Assembly (NCBI GenBank): GCA_021324545.1
Contig: JAJPIX010000026.1
Coordinates: 1 to 39,201, forward strand
Length of the DNA: 39,201 bases
DNA from: Alphaproteobacteria bacterium
GTDB taxonomy: Bacteria; Pseudomonadota; Alphaproteobacteria; Micropepsales; Micropepsaceae
Direction of reading: 5' to 3'
This document shows, piece after piece, positions 14,396 through 24,003 of this stretch (position 1 is its first letter; each line of letters starts with the position of its first letter). The notes under the pieces are model-generated. The model was not told the DNA's origin and did not search any database. It worked only from the letters and a program-made list of their open reading frames with translations. The translations under genes and the position numbers were made by a program.

Positions 14396-14971
14396 TTATT
14401 CGCCGGCGATCGTCACCGTCTTCACAACAACCGGTGTCAGCGGCGTCGATTGCGGCGGAAACGGCCCCTGGCCGCCGGTTGGCACGCCCGCAATGCGGTC
14501 GGCCACATCCATGCCTCTCACCACATGGCCGAACACGGCATAGCCGGTCGTGTTGCCGTTATCGAGCCGCTGATGATCGAGCGCGGTGTTGTCGGAAAGA
14601 TCGATGAAAAATTCCGCCGTGGCCGAATCGGGCGCATCGTTGCGCGCCATGGCCACGCTTCCGTGCAGGTTGGAAAGGCCGTTGGCGGCTTCCAGCGGAA
14701 TGGGCGCATGCGTGGGCCGTGCGGAGCCGTCGGCGGCATAGCTGCCCATCTGGATCACAAAGCCCGGCTCCACGCGATAGACAATGGTGCCGTCGAAATG
14801 GCCTTCGCGCGCATAGGCGATGAAATTGGCCACGGTCTGCGGCGCCTTGTCCCTGTCGAGCGCGATGGTGATCGTGCCCATCGAGGTTTCGATGGTCGCG
14901 GTGGGCGCGTTTTGTGCAAGCGCCGCGCTGCCCGCAACAAGACAGGCGGCAATCATGGCGATGCGGCGCAT
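14396..14971 (-). CDS. Periplasmic cyclophilin-type peptidyl-prolyl isomerase
   Basis: 191 residues with a signal peptide MRRIAMIAACLVAGSAALA cut before QNAPT. The cyclophilin core follows: ATIETSMGTITIALDRDKAPQ, TVANFIAYAREGHFDGTIVYRV, FVIQMGSY, SVAMARNDAPDSATAEFFIDL and GYAVFGHVVRGMDVADRI. It is the short PpiA/PpiB-like form. The usual catalytic Arg of FHRV is kept in this YRV version. It should catalyse proline isomerisation in the periplasm and assist envelope protein folding. It is the last gene of the minus-strand run from argH; DUF4175 begins 12 bases upstream on the same strand. The 3' flank is AT-rich (14369-14389) but shows no clean terminator. Confidence 0.92.
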   Translation of the reverse strand: MRRIAMIAACLVAGSAALAQNAPTATIETSMGTITIALDRDKAPQTVANFIAYAREGHFDGTIVYRVEPGFVIQMGSYAADGSARPTHAPIPLEAANGLSNLHGSVAMARNDAPDSATAEFFIDLSDNTALDHQRLDNGNTTGYAVFGHVVRGMDVADRIAGVPTGGQGPFPPQSTPLTPVVVKTVTIAGE

Positions 14972-14983
14972 GCGGTGGCTCCT

Positions 14984-17377
14984 TCAGAATTCCTTGAGCA
15001 GCCGGTCGATGTAATCAAGCTCTTCCTGCGGCCGCCCGCGCTCGGCGGCGCGCTTGCGCAGTTCGCGCAGGATTTCGCGCGCCCGCTCCAGATCGGACTG
15101 ATCGGGAATCCGCACATTCGATCCGAAGCTGCCGCCGCGGCTTCCCTGCGCGCGGCCAAGCGGGTCCTGGCCCTGTCCGTTCTGTCCCTGCTGGCCCATC
15201 TGCTGCATCAGCGATTTGGCCAGCGCCTCGGCCCCTTCGCGCAGGGCATCGAGCGCGTTCTGCTGTTCGTTGCTGGACCCCTGGAGATCCTGCCCGTTCA
15301 GCGCCTGCTGTGAATTGCCCATGGCGCGGCCGGCGCGCGAAAGCGCGTTCGGCACGGGAATTTTCTGTCCGCCCAGCCCCTGCAGAATCCTGTTCAGGTC
15401 CTGTTGCAGCTGGTTCTGCTGATTGGCCAGCCCCTTTGGCCCGCCGTCTTTCGGGTCGCCCTGGCCCTGCTGCTGGCGGAAGGTCTTGTCCAGAAGTCCG
15501 CGCTGCCGGCCCATCAGATCGCCAAGGCCCTGGATCGCATCGCTCATCGCCTTGCTGCCGGGCGACTGGCCGGCCTGACCGCCGCCCTGGCCCTGCGCAA
15601 GGCGCATGTTTTCGATCAGGTTCTGCAACAGCTGCATCAGCTGCTGGGCCTGCTCGCGGTTGCCGGTCTGCGCCAGCTGCTGGATGGCTTTCAGCAGCGT
15701 GTCGAGGTCTTGCGGCGAAAGCACCTTCGCATCCGGCGGAAGCGGCGCGTTGGCAGGCGGCGGATTTTGCGCCAGCGATTGCAGATAACGCTGCATCGCC
15801 TGCTGATAGCGCTGGAGCAGCGCATTGATTTCATCCTGCGGCGCCCCGCGCGCCAGGGCTTCCGAAATCATCTGCTGCAATTCGCGCAGCTGCTGCGCGG
15901 CCAGCGAAAGCCCGCCCTGTTCCAGCGCCAGCGCCGTCTGCCACAGGATGTCTTCCACGCGGGCATAATCGGCCTGCCCGCGCGCGCCTTTCAGCGTCCA
16001 GTAGGCCGTGCGCAGCGCAAGATAGGCGCCCGCGTGCTCCACGTAGAAAAGTTCCGGCGCAACGGTCAGCGCGTCCAGCGCAAGGCCCGCGCGCTTGCGC
16101 GCTGCGGCGTCGCCCGTGGCGATCGCCTGCCGCTGCTCGATCAGCGCGCGCGCCAGCGGATTGGTGAAGATGCGCGCGGGCAGCCGCATGCGCATGGGCT
16201 TTGTCGTGCCGGTCTGCCCGATGGCGTCGCGCGCAACCAGCGTGATTTCGACGTCGCTGCCGGCATAGGGATGGCCGGTCAGATCGCGATAAACGGTTTG
16301 CGTCACGGTCTTTCCCTGCGACGACAGCGGAAGGTCCAGAACAAGCGGCCTGGCCTTGCTGTTGGCGAGAGGCCGGATGATGGCTTTCACGCTTGTCACG
16401 CCGTAATCGTCGCCGGCCGTGAAGGAAAGTTTCAGCGCATCGCGCTGCGTGCCGGAAGGCGGCGATGCAAATGCGATCACCGGCGCGGCGTCGGCGATGG
16501 CCCGGATGCGCCAGCTCCCGAGCGCAAACCCGTCGGCGCCCACCTGCACTTCGGCGTTGCTCCGGATGACGATATTGGCGCCATAGTCGCCGCGGCCGCC
16601 CTTGAAGCCGGGCGCGCTGTCATCGCCGCTCACAAAGGAAAGATCGGGCGAATAGGCCGCGCCGTGCACGCGCAGCGAAAGAACCGAACCGGCCGGAACG
16701 GCGATCGGGTTTGTGCCCTGGCCGCGGTGCAGATAGATGGGCGCTTCGCCGGTGTAGGCCGGCGGGCTGATCCAGGCATCCAGCCCCGGCGCGGGAAAGC
16801 TTGCGCCGGCATTGGGCGAAAGCGCAGCCGTCACGCGCGCGCGCCAGTCGGGCCCGGCAAAGACGAAGCCCGCGATGACGGCAAGAAGAACAAGAAAGCG
16901 CAACGCATAGGGATCGCGCCGCGCAAGGCCGGGCGCGGGCAGCGAAAGGCGCAGGCGCCGGATGCCCGAAAGCAGCCGCTCCAGATGCGCCCGCCAGAAC
17001 GCTTCGGCCACCGGATCGCCCCGCCCGGCCGCCAGCCGGTCGCCGCCTTCGGTCAGCGGCCGGTGCGAAAGCACGCTGTCGCGCTCGATGCGGCGGGCGC
17101 CGTCGTTCCATCCGGGAAAGGTGAAATCCGAAAACCCGCGATAGAGCGAAACAACGATGGCCGCCGTCAGCGCCGAAAGGACGAGCGCATGAATCTGCCA
17201 GTCGATCTGCGCGAAAAAGCCGAACAGCGCCGCGGCCAGGAATGCGCCGGCGAAGCCGGTGGCGGGCCACAGCTTGGGCCAGACCCGCTCCCACAACAGC
17301 GCAAGGCGCGCCAGCACGATCAATCGCGCGGCGCGATCAATCCTGAAGCCAGTCCGGAATGCGGTCGTATCCGACAA
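14984..17377 (-). CDS. DUF4175/TIGR02302 family membrane protein
   Basis: 797 residues. Two membrane segments lie near 38-57 and 62-80 and a third near 155-172; a large periplasmic part follows with SPPAYTGEAPIYLHRGQ, a family hallmark. The last 300 residues are rich in Gln, Leu and Gly (QQLRELQQMISEALARG, QQLMQLLQNLIENMRLAQG), forming coiled-coil and low-complexity stretches, and the C-terminus is a helical EILRELRKRAAERGRP segment. Function is unknown. The start at 17377 overlaps the end of lysA by 41 bases; a start near the LVLARLALLWERVWP segment is possible. Conserved neighbourhood with lysA and argH. Confidence 0.88.
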   Translation of the reverse strand: MSDTTAFRTGFRIDRAARLIVLARLALLWERVWPKLWPATGFAGAFLAAALFGFFAQIDWQIHALVLSALTAAIVVSLYRGFSDFTFPGWNDGARRIERDSVLSHRPLTEGGDRLAAGRGDPVAEAFWRAHLERLLSGIRRLRLSLPAPGLARRDPYALRFLVLLAVIAGFVFAGPDWRARVTAALSPNAGASFPAPGLDAWISPPAYTGEAPIYLHRGQGTNPIAVPAGSVLSLRVHGAAYSPDLSFVSGDDSAPGFKGGRGDYGANIVIRSNAEVQVGADGFALGSWRIRAIADAAPVIAFASPPSGTQRDALKLSFTAGDDYGVTSVKAIIRPLANSKARPLVLDLPLSSQGKTVTQTVYRDLTGHPYAGSDVEITLVARDAIGQTGTTKPMRMRLPARIFTNPLARALIEQRQAIATGDAAARKRAGLALDALTVAPELFYVEHAGAYLALRTAYWTLKGARGQADYARVEDILWQTALALEQGGLSLAAQQLRELQQMISEALARGAPQDEINALLQRYQQAMQRYLQSLAQNPPPANAPLPPDAKVLSPQDLDTLLKAIQQLAQTGNREQAQQLMQLLQNLIENMRLAQGQGGGQAGQSPGSKAMSDAIQGLGDLMGRQRGLLDKTFRQQQGQGDPKDGGPKGLANQQNQLQQDLNRILQGLGGQKIPVPNALSRAGRAMGNSQQALNGQDLQGSSNEQQNALDALREGAEALAKSLMQQMGQQGQNGQGQDPLGRAQGSRGGSFGSNVRIPDQSDLERAREILRELRKRAAERGRPQEELDYIDRLLKEF

Positions 17378-18593
17378 GAGTGTCCTCGCTCAGGCGCGGC
17401 CTCACCACGCTCCATCGGCCGCCCTTCACCAGAATTTCGGGCGCGGGCGGCCGCGCATTGTAAGCCGAAGCCATCACCGCGCCATAGGCGCCCGCCGAAA
17501 GGATCGCCACAAGATCGCCGGCTTTCAGAACCGGAAGCGTCCGCTGCCGCGCGAAAATGTCGGCCGTTTCGCACACCGGCCCCACAACATCGTAAACGGC
17601 CCGCGCCGGGCCCGGTTCGTTCAGAGGCACAATCTCGTGATAAGCGTCATAAAGCGCCGGCCGCAGAAAATCGTTCATGCCGGCGTCCAGCACCAGGAAG
17701 CTGCGGCTTTCGCCCTCCTTTGCATAAAGGACGCGCGAAACAAGAACGCCCGCTTCCGCCGCAATTGCCCGGCCCGGCTCAAGGATCAGGCGCAGCTTCA
17801 GCCCGTCCAGCGCGCGCGCAACCGCCGCCGCATAGTCTTTCAGCGGCAACGGCAGGCCAGCGCCATACGCCACGCCGAGCCCGCCGCCCACATCGGCGGA
17901 AGCGATTTCGTGGCCCTCGGCGCGAAGCATGCGGATGGTTTCGGCAAGCCGCGAAAACGCCGCCGCGAACGGGGCCTTCTCGGTGATCTGGCTTCCGATA
18001 TGCATGTCCACGCCCACGATCCGGAGGCCGGGAAGGCGCGCGGCGTGCGCATAGGCCTGCCGCGCGCGGGAAACCGGAATGCCGAATTTCGTCTCGGCTC
18101 CGCCGGTTGCGATTTTCGCATGCGTGCGCGCATCCACATCGGGATTGAGCCTGATGGCCACCGGCGCGCGCACGCCCAGCGCAGCGGCGGTCTCGTTCAG
18201 GATTTCAAGCTCCGGTTCGCTTTCGACATTGAACTGGCAGATTCCGGATTCCAGGCCGGCGCGCATTTCGTCTTTCGTCTTTCCCACGCCGGAAAAGACG
18301 ATGCGTCCGGGCGCAACCCCTGCCGCCAGCGCTTTCTTCAATTCGCCGCCCGAAACAACATCGGCGCCCGAGCCCAGGGCGGCGAGCGTTTTCAGCACGG
18401 CGAGGTTGCCGTTGGCCTTCACCGAAAAGGCGATCAATGCATCCCCGGGAAAGGCCTGAGCAAAGGCCCGGTAGTTTTCTTCCAGCGCGGCGCCGGAATA
18501 GCAGTAGAAGGGTGTGCCCGCCTTCTCTGCAATCGCGGCAAGATCGCAGTCTTCGGCGCGCAGGGCGCCGTTCCTGTAATGAAATGCGGTCAT
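17337..18593 (-). CDS. lysA: LysA, diaminopimelate decarboxylase
   Basis: 418 residues, alanine-racemase-like barrel with a C-terminal beta domain. The PLP lysine is K59 in IAFSVKANGNLAVLK. Other landmarks are VDMHIGSQI, the phosphate-binding region LILEPGRAIAAEAG, the GPVCETADIF cysteine segment at the dimer active site and NDFLRPALYDAYHEI. It decarboxylates meso-diaminopimelate to lysine. Its ATG overlaps the stop of the small lipoprotein gene (ATGA), so argH, the lipoprotein gene and lysA form one coupled unit. Confidence 0.96.
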   Translation of the reverse strand: MTAFHYRNGALRAEDCDLAAIAEKAGTPFYCYSGAALEENYRAFAQAFPGDALIAFSVKANGNLAVLKTLAALGSGADVVSGGELKKALAAGVAPGRIVFSGVGKTKDEMRAGLESGICQFNVESEPELEILNETAAALGVRAPVAIRLNPDVDARTHAKIATGGAETKFGIPVSRARQAYAHAARLPGLRIVGVDMHIGSQITEKAPFAAAFSRLAETIRMLRAEGHEIASADVGGGLGVAYGAGLPLPLKDYAAAVARALDGLKLRLILEPGRAIAAEAGVLVSRVLYAKEGESRSFLVLDAGMNDFLRPALYDAYHEIVPLNEPGPARAVYDVVGPVCETADIFARQRTLPVLKAGDLVAILSAGAYGAVMASAYNARPPAPEILVKGGRWSVVRPRLSEDTLVGYDRIPDWLQD

Positions 18594-18736
18594 CGGCCAA
18601 GCGAATGTGGCGGCTTTGACGGGTCCTGCTGGCCCTGGGGCGGTTTCTTGCCGTTGGGCAGATCCAGGCTCGTCTTGGTGCCGCAGGCCGCGGTGGCGGC
18701 CGCGAGCGCCAGGACGATCAGGATTTTCCGGATCAT
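18590..18736 (-). CDS. lptM: Small LptM-like lipoprotein
   Basis: 48 residues. [18 protein letters not shown] is a lipoprotein signal with the modified cysteine at 18, followed by [13 protein letters not shown], matching the LptM/YifL pattern (Cys-Gly-x-Lys-x-x-Leu-x-Leu-Pro) and a Pro/Gln-rich tail. In E. coli LptM assists maturation of the outer-membrane LPS translocon LptD; the same role is inferred here. The gene overlaps both neighbours by ATGA: its ATG overlaps the argH stop and its stop overlaps the lysA ATG. This position between argH and lysA is known from other alphaproteobacteria. The lipobox residue at -3 is Thr rather than Leu, so it is a slightly weak match. Confidence 0.85.
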   Translation of the reverse strand: MIRKILIVLALAAATAACGTKTSLDLPNGKKPPQGQQDPSKPPHSLGR

Positions 18737-20115
18737 TTCAGTTTCTCCCGCCAGAAGGCGATCTGCTCGCGCACGCGCGCGGGCGCCGTTCCGCCATAGC
18801 TTGCGCGCGAGGCGGCCGAAGCTTCAAGTCCAAGCACGCCGAAAACGTCCTCCGTGAGGCCCGGCTCGAACTTGCGCATGTCGGCGAGCGGAAGCCGGTC
18901 AAGCGTCACGCCTTTCTGCTCCGCAAGCTTCACGATTGCGCCCGCGGCATGATGGGCTTCGCGGAAGGGTTTTCCCAGCACGCGTGCAATGTAATCGGCA
19001 AGATCGGTGGCGGTGGGGTATCCCGTGTCCGCGGCCGCGCGCATTTTCGCGCGATCCGGCGTCATGTCGGCAACCATGCCGGCCATGGCGGCGAGCGACA
19101 GCTCCAGCGCATCGGCTGCGGCGAAAACCGCTTCCTTGTCTTCCTGGAGATCCTTCGCATAGGCGAGCGCCAGCCCCTTCATCACGGTCGCAAGCGCAAC
19201 GAAGCTGCCGAGAATCCGCCCCGTCTTGCCGCGAATGAGTTCCGCCGCATCGGGATTGCGTTTCTGCGGCATGATGGAAGAGCCGGTGGTGAAGGCATCG
19301 GAAAGTGCGACGAATCCGAAGCCGGGCGAGGCCCAGAGCACGATCTCTTCGGCAAGCCGCGAAAGATGGGTCGCTGCAATCGCGGCCGTGGCGAGATATT
19401 CCAGCGCAAAGTCGCGCGATGCCACCGCGTCCAGCGAATTGCGCATGGGCCGCGCGAAGCCCAGGGCGCCGGCCGTCATGTCGCGGTCGATCGGGAAGGA
19501 CGTTCCCGCAAGGGCTGCCGCGCCCAAAGGGCATTCGTTCATGCGCGCCTGCGCGTCGGCAAAGCGGCCACCGTCGCGCGCGAACATCTCGACATAGGCA
19601 AGGCAATGATGTCCGAAGGTTATGGGCTGCGCCGGCTGCATATGGGTGAAGCCCGGCATGATCGTTCCGGCATGGGCCTCGGCCTTGTCGAGCAGAGCGC
19701 GCTGAAGATCGCGCAGGCCCTCGCGGGCGCGGCCGCAGGCTTTCACAACCCACAGGCGCAAATCCGTGGCCACCTGATCGTTGCGGGATCGCGCGGTATG
19801 AAGCCGTCCGGCGGCCGGCCCGGCAAGCTCCGCGAGGCGCGCCTCGATGTTCATGTGAATGTCCTCGAGGTCGCGGCGGAAGGCGAAGCGGCCTTCGGCG
19901 ATCTCCTGTGCAATCCGGTTCAGCCCTTCGCGGATGGCGTCGGCATCGGCGGGCGAAATGATGCCCTGGCGGGCCAGCATGGCCGCATGGGCCAGGGATG
20001 CCTCGATATCCAGCGGCGCCAGCCGCCGGTCGAAATCGATGGAGGCATTGATTTCCTCCATGATTTGGGCAGGACTGTCGCTGAAACGCCCGCCCCACAT
20101 CCTGTTCGTGCCCAT
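18733..20115 (-). CDS. argH: ArgH, argininosuccinate lyase
   Basis: 460 residues, fumarase/aspartase fold. [20 protein letters not shown] is the family start; [17 protein letters not shown] contains the conserved substrate-binding part; the signature [18 protein letters not shown] carries the mobile catalytic loop. It splits argininosuccinate into arginine and fumarate. The frame is open to 20181, but ATG 20115 gives normal length; ATG 20100 (MWGGRF) is also possible. ATG 20115 shares the tetramer CATG with the divergent tlpA start. The stop overlaps the lipoprotein start. Confidence 0.95.
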   Translation of the reverse strand: MGTNRMWGGRFSDSPAQIMEEINASIDFDRRLAPLDIEASLAHAAMLARQGIISPADADAIREGLNRIAQEIAEGRFAFRRDLEDIHMNIEARLAELAGPAAGRLHTARSRNDQVATDLRLWVVKACGRAREGLRDLQRALLDKAEAHAGTIMPGFTHMQPAQPITFGHHCLAYVEMFARDGGRFADAQARMNECPLGAAALAGTSFPIDRDMTAGALGFARPMRNSLDAVASRDFALEYLATAAIAATHLSRLAEEIVLWASPGFGFVALSDAFTTGSSIMPQKRNPDAAELIRGKTGRILGSFVALATVMKGLALAYAKDLQEDKEAVFAAADALELSLAAMAGMVADMTPDRAKMRAAADTGYPTATDLADYIARVLGKPFREAHHAAGAIVKLAEQKGVTLDRLPLADMRKFEPGLTEDVFGVLGLEASAASRASYGGTAPARVREQIAFWREKLK

Positions 20116-20707
20116 GAACGCTTTCTTGTCCGGTCTGAATGGCAAAATCCTGGCCGCGGGCGGGGCCGTCGCCGCCGTCATTGTGGCGGGGCTACTATAT
20201 ACGATGATGGCGCCGGTTCATGCGGTGCCCGCACCGCCCGGCGCGATCGCCAGGCTCGAGCCGCTGAAGGAGCCCGCGCCCGTTCCCACGGTTGCCTTCA
20301 ACGACGCATCGGGCAGGCGGCACACGCTGGCGGAGTTCAAGGGCCGTTATGTTCTTCTCAATCTCTGGGCGACCTGGTGTGCGCCATGCGTGCGGGAGCT
20401 TCCGTCGCTTGCCGGCCTGCAGGCCGCAATTCCCGGATTGAAGATCGTGGCGGTGAATGTGGGCCGCGGCAGCGCAAGCGATGCGGCCGCTTTCTTGAAG
20501 GCCCATCATGCGGGCTCGCTTCCGGTTTACATGGATTCCGACATCGCGCTCATCCGCGTCTTCGGCGCATTCGGCCTGCCCTACAGCATCCTGATCGATC
20601 CGCAGGGCCGCGAAGTGGCGCGGGCCGTCGGCCCCGGCGCCTGGGATGCGCCCGATGCCGTGGATTATTTCAGGGCGCTGACGCTCAAGACGTCCGGAGC
20701 ATCCTGA
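20114..20707 (+). CDS. tlpA: TlpA-like membrane-anchored thioredoxin
   Basis: 197 residues. Residues 10-33 ([18 protein letters not shown]) form a signal anchor, then a thioredoxin domain facing the periplasm. The redox motif is WCAPC in [18 protein letters not shown], and the cis-proline loop is [12 protein letters not shown]. TlpA-type proteins reduce periplasmic dithiols, in rhizobia for cytochrome oxidase copper centre assembly. The start codon is uncertain: ATG 20114 overlaps the argH ATG on the other strand, GTG 20108 is two codons earlier, and neither has a clear ribosome site. Divergence from argH is conserved in alphaproteobacteria. Confidence 0.9.
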   Translation: MNAFLSGLNGKILAAGGAVAAVIVAGLLYTMMAPVHAVPAPPGAIARLEPLKEPAPVPTVAFNDASGRRHTLAEFKGRYVLLNLWATWCAPCVRELPSLAGLQAAIPGLKIVAVNVGRGSASDAAAFLKAHHAGSLPVYMDSDIALIRVFGAFGLPYSILIDPQGREVARAVGPGAWDAPDAVDYFRALTLKTSGAS

Positions 20708-20716
20708 GGGCGCGGG

Positions 20717-21592
20717 TCAGCGCGTTGGAACCGGGTGTTCGCCGCGGTAGTCGTAAAAGCCGCGGCCCGTTTTCTGCCCAAGCCATCCGGCTTCCACATA
20801 TTTCACCAGAAGCGGGCAGGGGCGGTATTTGGAATCGGCCAGGCCTTCGTAAAGCACCTGCATCACCGAAAGGCAGGTGTCGAGCCCGATGAAATCGGCA
20901 AGCTGCAGCGGCCCCATCGGATGGTTTGCGCCCAGCCGCATGGCGGTGTCGATCGCCTCCACATTGCCCACGCCTTCGTAAAGCGTATAGACCGCCTCGT
21001 TGATCATCGGCAGCAGGATGCGGTTCACGATGAAGGCGGGGAAATCCTCCGCATAGGCGGCCGTCTTTCCCACCCGTTTGACGATCTCCAGCGCCGCCTG
21101 GAAGGTGGCATCGTCGGTGGCGATGCCGCGGATCACCTCCACCAGCTGCATCATCGGCACCGGATTCATGAAATGAAGGCCGATGAAATGCTCCGGCCGG
21201 TCGGTCGCGGCGGCAAGGCGCGTGATGGAGATCGACGAGGTGTTGGTCGCGATCATCGTGTTGGGTCCGATCCGCGGCGACAGATCGTGGAAGATCTTGC
21301 GCTTGACGCTTTCATCTTCCGTCGCCGCCTCAATGACCAGATCGCGGTCCTTCATGTCGTCCAGCGTGCGCGAAATGTGGATGCGCTTCAGCGCGGGCGC
21401 AATCTGCTCGTCCTTGATCAGGCCGCGGGCTGCCTGGCGATGCATGTTCTTCTCGATGCGCTGCATGGCGCGGTCCAGCGCTTCGGGATTGATATCCTCC
21501 ATCACCACATCGAAGCCGGCCAGCGAACAGACATGGGCAATGCCATTGCCCATCTGCCCGGCGCCGATAATGCCGATACGCTCGATACTCAT
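20717..21592 (-). CDS. hbdA: 3-hydroxybutyryl-CoA dehydrogenase
   Basis: 291 residues. The NAD-binding glycine motif is IGIIGAGQMGNGIAHV near the start. The catalytic histidine is in FIGLHFMNPVPMMQLVEVI, and the C-terminal helical domain has GPLQLADFIGLDTCL and GRGFYDY. It oxidises or reduces 3-hydroxybutyryl-CoA/acetoacetyl-CoA, linked here to acyl-CoA or butyrate metabolism. ATG 21592 is chosen because GAGG lies at the etfA stop (TGAGG); a TTG four codons upstream is less likely. It is the last gene of etfB-etfA-hbdA, eight bases after etfA. Confidence 0.95.
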   Translation of the reverse strand: MSIERIGIIGAGQMGNGIAHVCSLAGFDVVMEDINPEALDRAMQRIEKNMHRQAARGLIKDEQIAPALKRIHISRTLDDMKDRDLVIEAATEDESVKRKIFHDLSPRIGPNTMIATNTSSISITRLAAATDRPEHFIGLHFMNPVPMMQLVEVIRGIATDDATFQAALEIVKRVGKTAAYAEDFPAFIVNRILLPMINEAVYTLYEGVGNVEAIDTAMRLGANHPMGPLQLADFIGLDTCLSVMQVLYEGLADSKYRPCPLLVKYVEAGWLGQKTGRGFYDYRGEHPVPTR

Positions 21593-21600
21593 TGTTTGCC

Positions 21601-22542
21601 TCAATAACCCAGACGGGTCAGTTCCTGCACCATTTCCGGCACCGCCTTGAACAGATCGGCCACCAGGCCGAAGTCGGCGATCTGGAATATGGGGGCTTCT
21701 TCATCCTTGTTGATCGCGGCGATCACCTTGGAATCCTTCATGCCGGCCAGGTGCTGAATGGCGCCGGAAATGCCGACCGCGATATAAAGCTCGGGCGCCA
21801 CCACCTTTCCGGTCTGCCCCACCTGATAGTCGTTGGGCACAAATCCGGCATCCACCGCCGCGCGCGAAGCGCCGACGGCGGCATGCAGCTTGTCGGCCAG
21901 CTGTTCCAGCAGCTTGAAATTTTCGCCCGAACCCATGCCACGGCCGCCCGACACCACGATCTTTGCCGATGTGAGTTCCGGCCGCTCGGACTTGGAAAGC
22001 TCTTCGCCCGCGAATTTCGAAATGCCGGGATCGGCTGCAGCCGCGATTTTTTCGATCGCCGCATTGCCGGTGGCGCCGGCGGCCTTGAAGGCCGTCGTGC
22101 GCACGGTGATCACCTTCTTGCCGGCGGGGGCCTGCACGGTCTGGATGGCATTGCCCGCATAGATCGGCCGCTCGAAGGTATCCGGCGAAACCACCTTCAG
22201 GATTTCGGAAATCTGCGGCACGTCCAGCCGCGCGGCCACGCGCGGAAGATAGTTTTTGCCGTTGGTGGTCGCCGGCGCAAGAATGGCGTCGTATTTGTCC
22301 GCAAGCGAAAGGATCAGCGCTTCCATCGGCTCGGCGACCATATGCGCATATTGCGCATCGTCGGCGACAAGCACCTTTTCGACGCCCGCAAGTTTCGCGG
22401 CAGCCTGGGCGACGGCATCGCAATTCTGCCCCGCCACCAGAACATGCACCGGCGTGGAAATCTGCGCCGCGGCGGTCACTGTCTTGGCCGTCGAATCCTT
22501 AAGGGTCCTGTTGTCGTGTTCGGCGACGACGAGCGAAGCCAT
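21601..22542 (-). CDS. etfA: EtfA, electron transfer flavoprotein alpha subunit
   Basis: 313 residues, FixB family. The N-terminal domain begins SLVVAEHDN; the FAD-binding C-terminal part has [44 protein letters not shown] and [17 protein letters not shown]. With EtfB it carries electrons from acyl-CoA dehydrogenases to ETF-ubiquinone oxidoreductase in the cytoplasm. Its ATG shares one base with the etfB stop (TGATG), so the two subunits are translationally coupled. Confidence 0.96.
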   Translation of the reverse strand: MASLVVAEHDNRTLKDSTAKTVTAAAQISTPVHVLVAGQNCDAVAQAAAKLAGVEKVLVADDAQYAHMVAEPMEALILSLADKYDAILAPATTNGKNYLPRVAARLDVPQISEILKVVSPDTFERPIYAGNAIQTVQAPAGKKVITVRTTAFKAAGATGNAAIEKIAAAADPGISKFAGEELSKSERPELTSAKIVVSGGRGMGSGENFKLLEQLADKLHAAVGASRAAVDAGFVPNDYQVGQTGKVVAPELYIAVGISGAIQHLAGMKDSKVIAAINKDEEAPIFQIADFGLVADLFKAVPEMVQELTRLGY

Positions 22543-23288
22543 CAGATCGCTCCAATCTCTTTCAGCTTGTCCACGAGCTCGGTCCCGCTTTTCACCTTCA
22601 CGCCGGCCTGCCGTTTGGGCGGTTCGGTCACCTTGAGCACCTTGAGCCTTGGCGTGACGTCAACCCCGTAATCGGCGGGCGTCTTTTCGTCGATCGGCTT
22701 TTTCTTCGCCTTCATGATGTTGGGAAGCGAGGCATAGCGCGGCTCGTTCAGGCGAAGATCGGTCGTGACGATGGCCGGAAGTTTGATCTCCACGGTCTGA
22801 AGGCCGCCGTCGATTTCGCGCTCCACCGTTGCGGCGCTGTCGGTGATGTCGAGCTTGTGGGCAAAGGTGCCTTGCGGCCACCCCAGCAGCGCCGCCAGCA
22901 TCTGGCCGGTCTGGTTGGAATCGTCGTCGATGGCCTGCTTGCCAAGGATCACAAGGCCGGGCTTTTCGGCTTCGCAGATCGCCTTGAGGATTTTCGCAAC
23001 CGCCAGCGGCTCCACATCGCCGTCGGCCTTCACCAGGATGCCGCGGTCGGCGCCCATGGCGAGCGCGGTGCGGATGGTTTCCGATGCCTGCGCCGGGCCG
23101 ATCGAGACGGCGATGATTTCGCCCGCCTTGCCCTTTTCCTTCAGCCGGATGGCTTCCTCGACGGCGATTTCGTCGAAGGGGTTCATGCTCATTTTGACAT
23201 TGGCGAGATCGACGCCGGTCTGGTCCGCCTTCACGCGAACCTTCACGTTGAAGTCGATCACCCGTTTGACGGGTACGAGGACCTTCAT
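22542..23288 (-). CDS. etfB: EtfB, electron transfer flavoprotein beta subunit
   Basis: 248 residues, FixA family. [20 protein letters not shown] is the typical start; [20 protein letters not shown] and [20 protein letters not shown] follow, the latter carrying the AMP-binding loop. It pairs with EtfA. The frame is open 36 bases upstream, but ATG 23288 gives the family N-terminus. First gene of etfB-etfA-hbdA; a good promoter lies about 96 bases upstream. Confidence 0.96.
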   Translation of the reverse strand: MKVLVPVKRVIDFNVKVRVKADQTGVDLANVKMSMNPFDEIAVEEAIRLKEKGKAGEIIAVSIGPAQASETIRTALAMGADRGILVKADGDVEPLAVAKILKAICEAEKPGLVILGKQAIDDDSNQTGQMLAALLGWPQGTFAHKLDITDSAATVEREIDGGLQTVEIKLPAIVTTDLRLNEPRYASLPNIMKAKKKPIDEKTPADYGVDVTPRLKVLKVTEPPKRQAGVKVKSGTELVDKLKEIGAI

Positions 23289-23383
23289 GTTGCTAGTAAT
23301 GCCTTCCCCGTAGGGCCGCTTCACGCCTTCAGCGGTTGCTTTCCGGCCGCCGCGGCACAGCCCCTTCTCTTGTGCGGCGCAAA

Positions 23384-23412
23384 AACTAGGACCGCAGCTG
23401 ACCGGATGTCAA
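23384..23412 (-). promoter_or_regulatory. Putative promoter of etfB-etfA-hbdA
   Basis: Minus strand: TTGACA (23412-23407), a 17-base spacer, CTAGTT (23389-23384). Perfect -35 and a moderate -10. Transcription would begin near 23377, leaving an 89-base leader before the etfB ATG. No hairpin regulator was recognised in that leader. Confidence 0.55.
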
Positions 23413-23514
23413 CGAATTGAGACCCCAAAATCTCGGGATTGGGCTGCAACGGGCGGACAGGCCAAAACCGCTGCAGTGCAGCATTATCCGGCCGGCGCGT
23501 CATTCCGCCGCATG

Positions 23515-24003
23515 CTACCACCAGCCCGACGCCGTGGCTTTGGGCGGGGTTTTTCGGTCGAGCGCCAGGTCGGTCAGCGCACAGGGATTTTCGGAATGAT
23601 AGCCGATCAGCGCGACAAGCCGCGCGCTTTGGCCCCCCGCAGCAAGCTCCATGACAGCGATGTTCCGGCTGTAGGCAATGCCGCCATGTTCGTACCAGAG
23701 AAACCAGCGCATTCCGCTGTGGCCGGCGCGAATGAAGCGGCGGCCGGGGCCGGGCTTCATGATGACATCCGTGGCATTAAAGAACCCGCCGCGCGGCGCC
23801 ATGAATTCGCCCGCGGGCAACGCTCCAGCATTCATTCTGGCGCGCACCAGGGCTGTGATGGCCGGAGGCAGCCGGTCGAAGGATTGCACTTCCTCCACCC
23901 GGTGGCGAAACCTGCACGCAAGGTCGGCGGAAACATCGTCTGCCGAAGCGGACGCGGCGAAAAACGCAAGGCCCGCGCCCAGAACAGCGGCGGCCGGCTT
24001 CAT
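23515..24003 (-). CDS. Secreted protein of unknown function, coupled to cytochrome c
   Basis: 162 residues with a signal peptide MKPAAAVLGAGLAFFAASASA cut before DDVSAD. I do not recognise the family. The mature protein has only two cysteines (ADLACRF and ENPCALT), which could form a disulfide, and an aromatic segment MRWFLWYEHGGIAYSRNIAV in the middle. It is predicted to be periplasmic. Its ATG overlaps the stop of the cytochrome c gene by ATGA, so the two are co-translated, and a joint role in periplasmic electron transfer or a shared folding need is possible. Third-position G/C use matches the neighbours. Confidence 0.75.
   Translation of the reverse strand: MKPAAAVLGAGLAFFAASASADDVSADLACRFRHRVEEVQSFDRLPPAITALVRARMNAGALPAGEFMAPRGGFFNATDVIMKPGPGRRFIRAGHSGMRWFLWYEHGGIAYSRNIAVMELAAGGQSARLVALIGYHSENPCALTDLALDRKTPPKATASGWW

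Noticed and set aside
15404-17986. An 860-codon plus-strand frame opposite the DUF4175 and lysA genes
   Set aside because: Arg/His/Gly-rich antisense translation without motifs; both minus-strand genes are clear family members.
18607-20892. A 761-codon plus-strand frame opposite argH, running into the tlpA region
   Set aside because: It is antisense to argH and lptM over most of its length, and continues in a different frame from tlpA at its 3' end.
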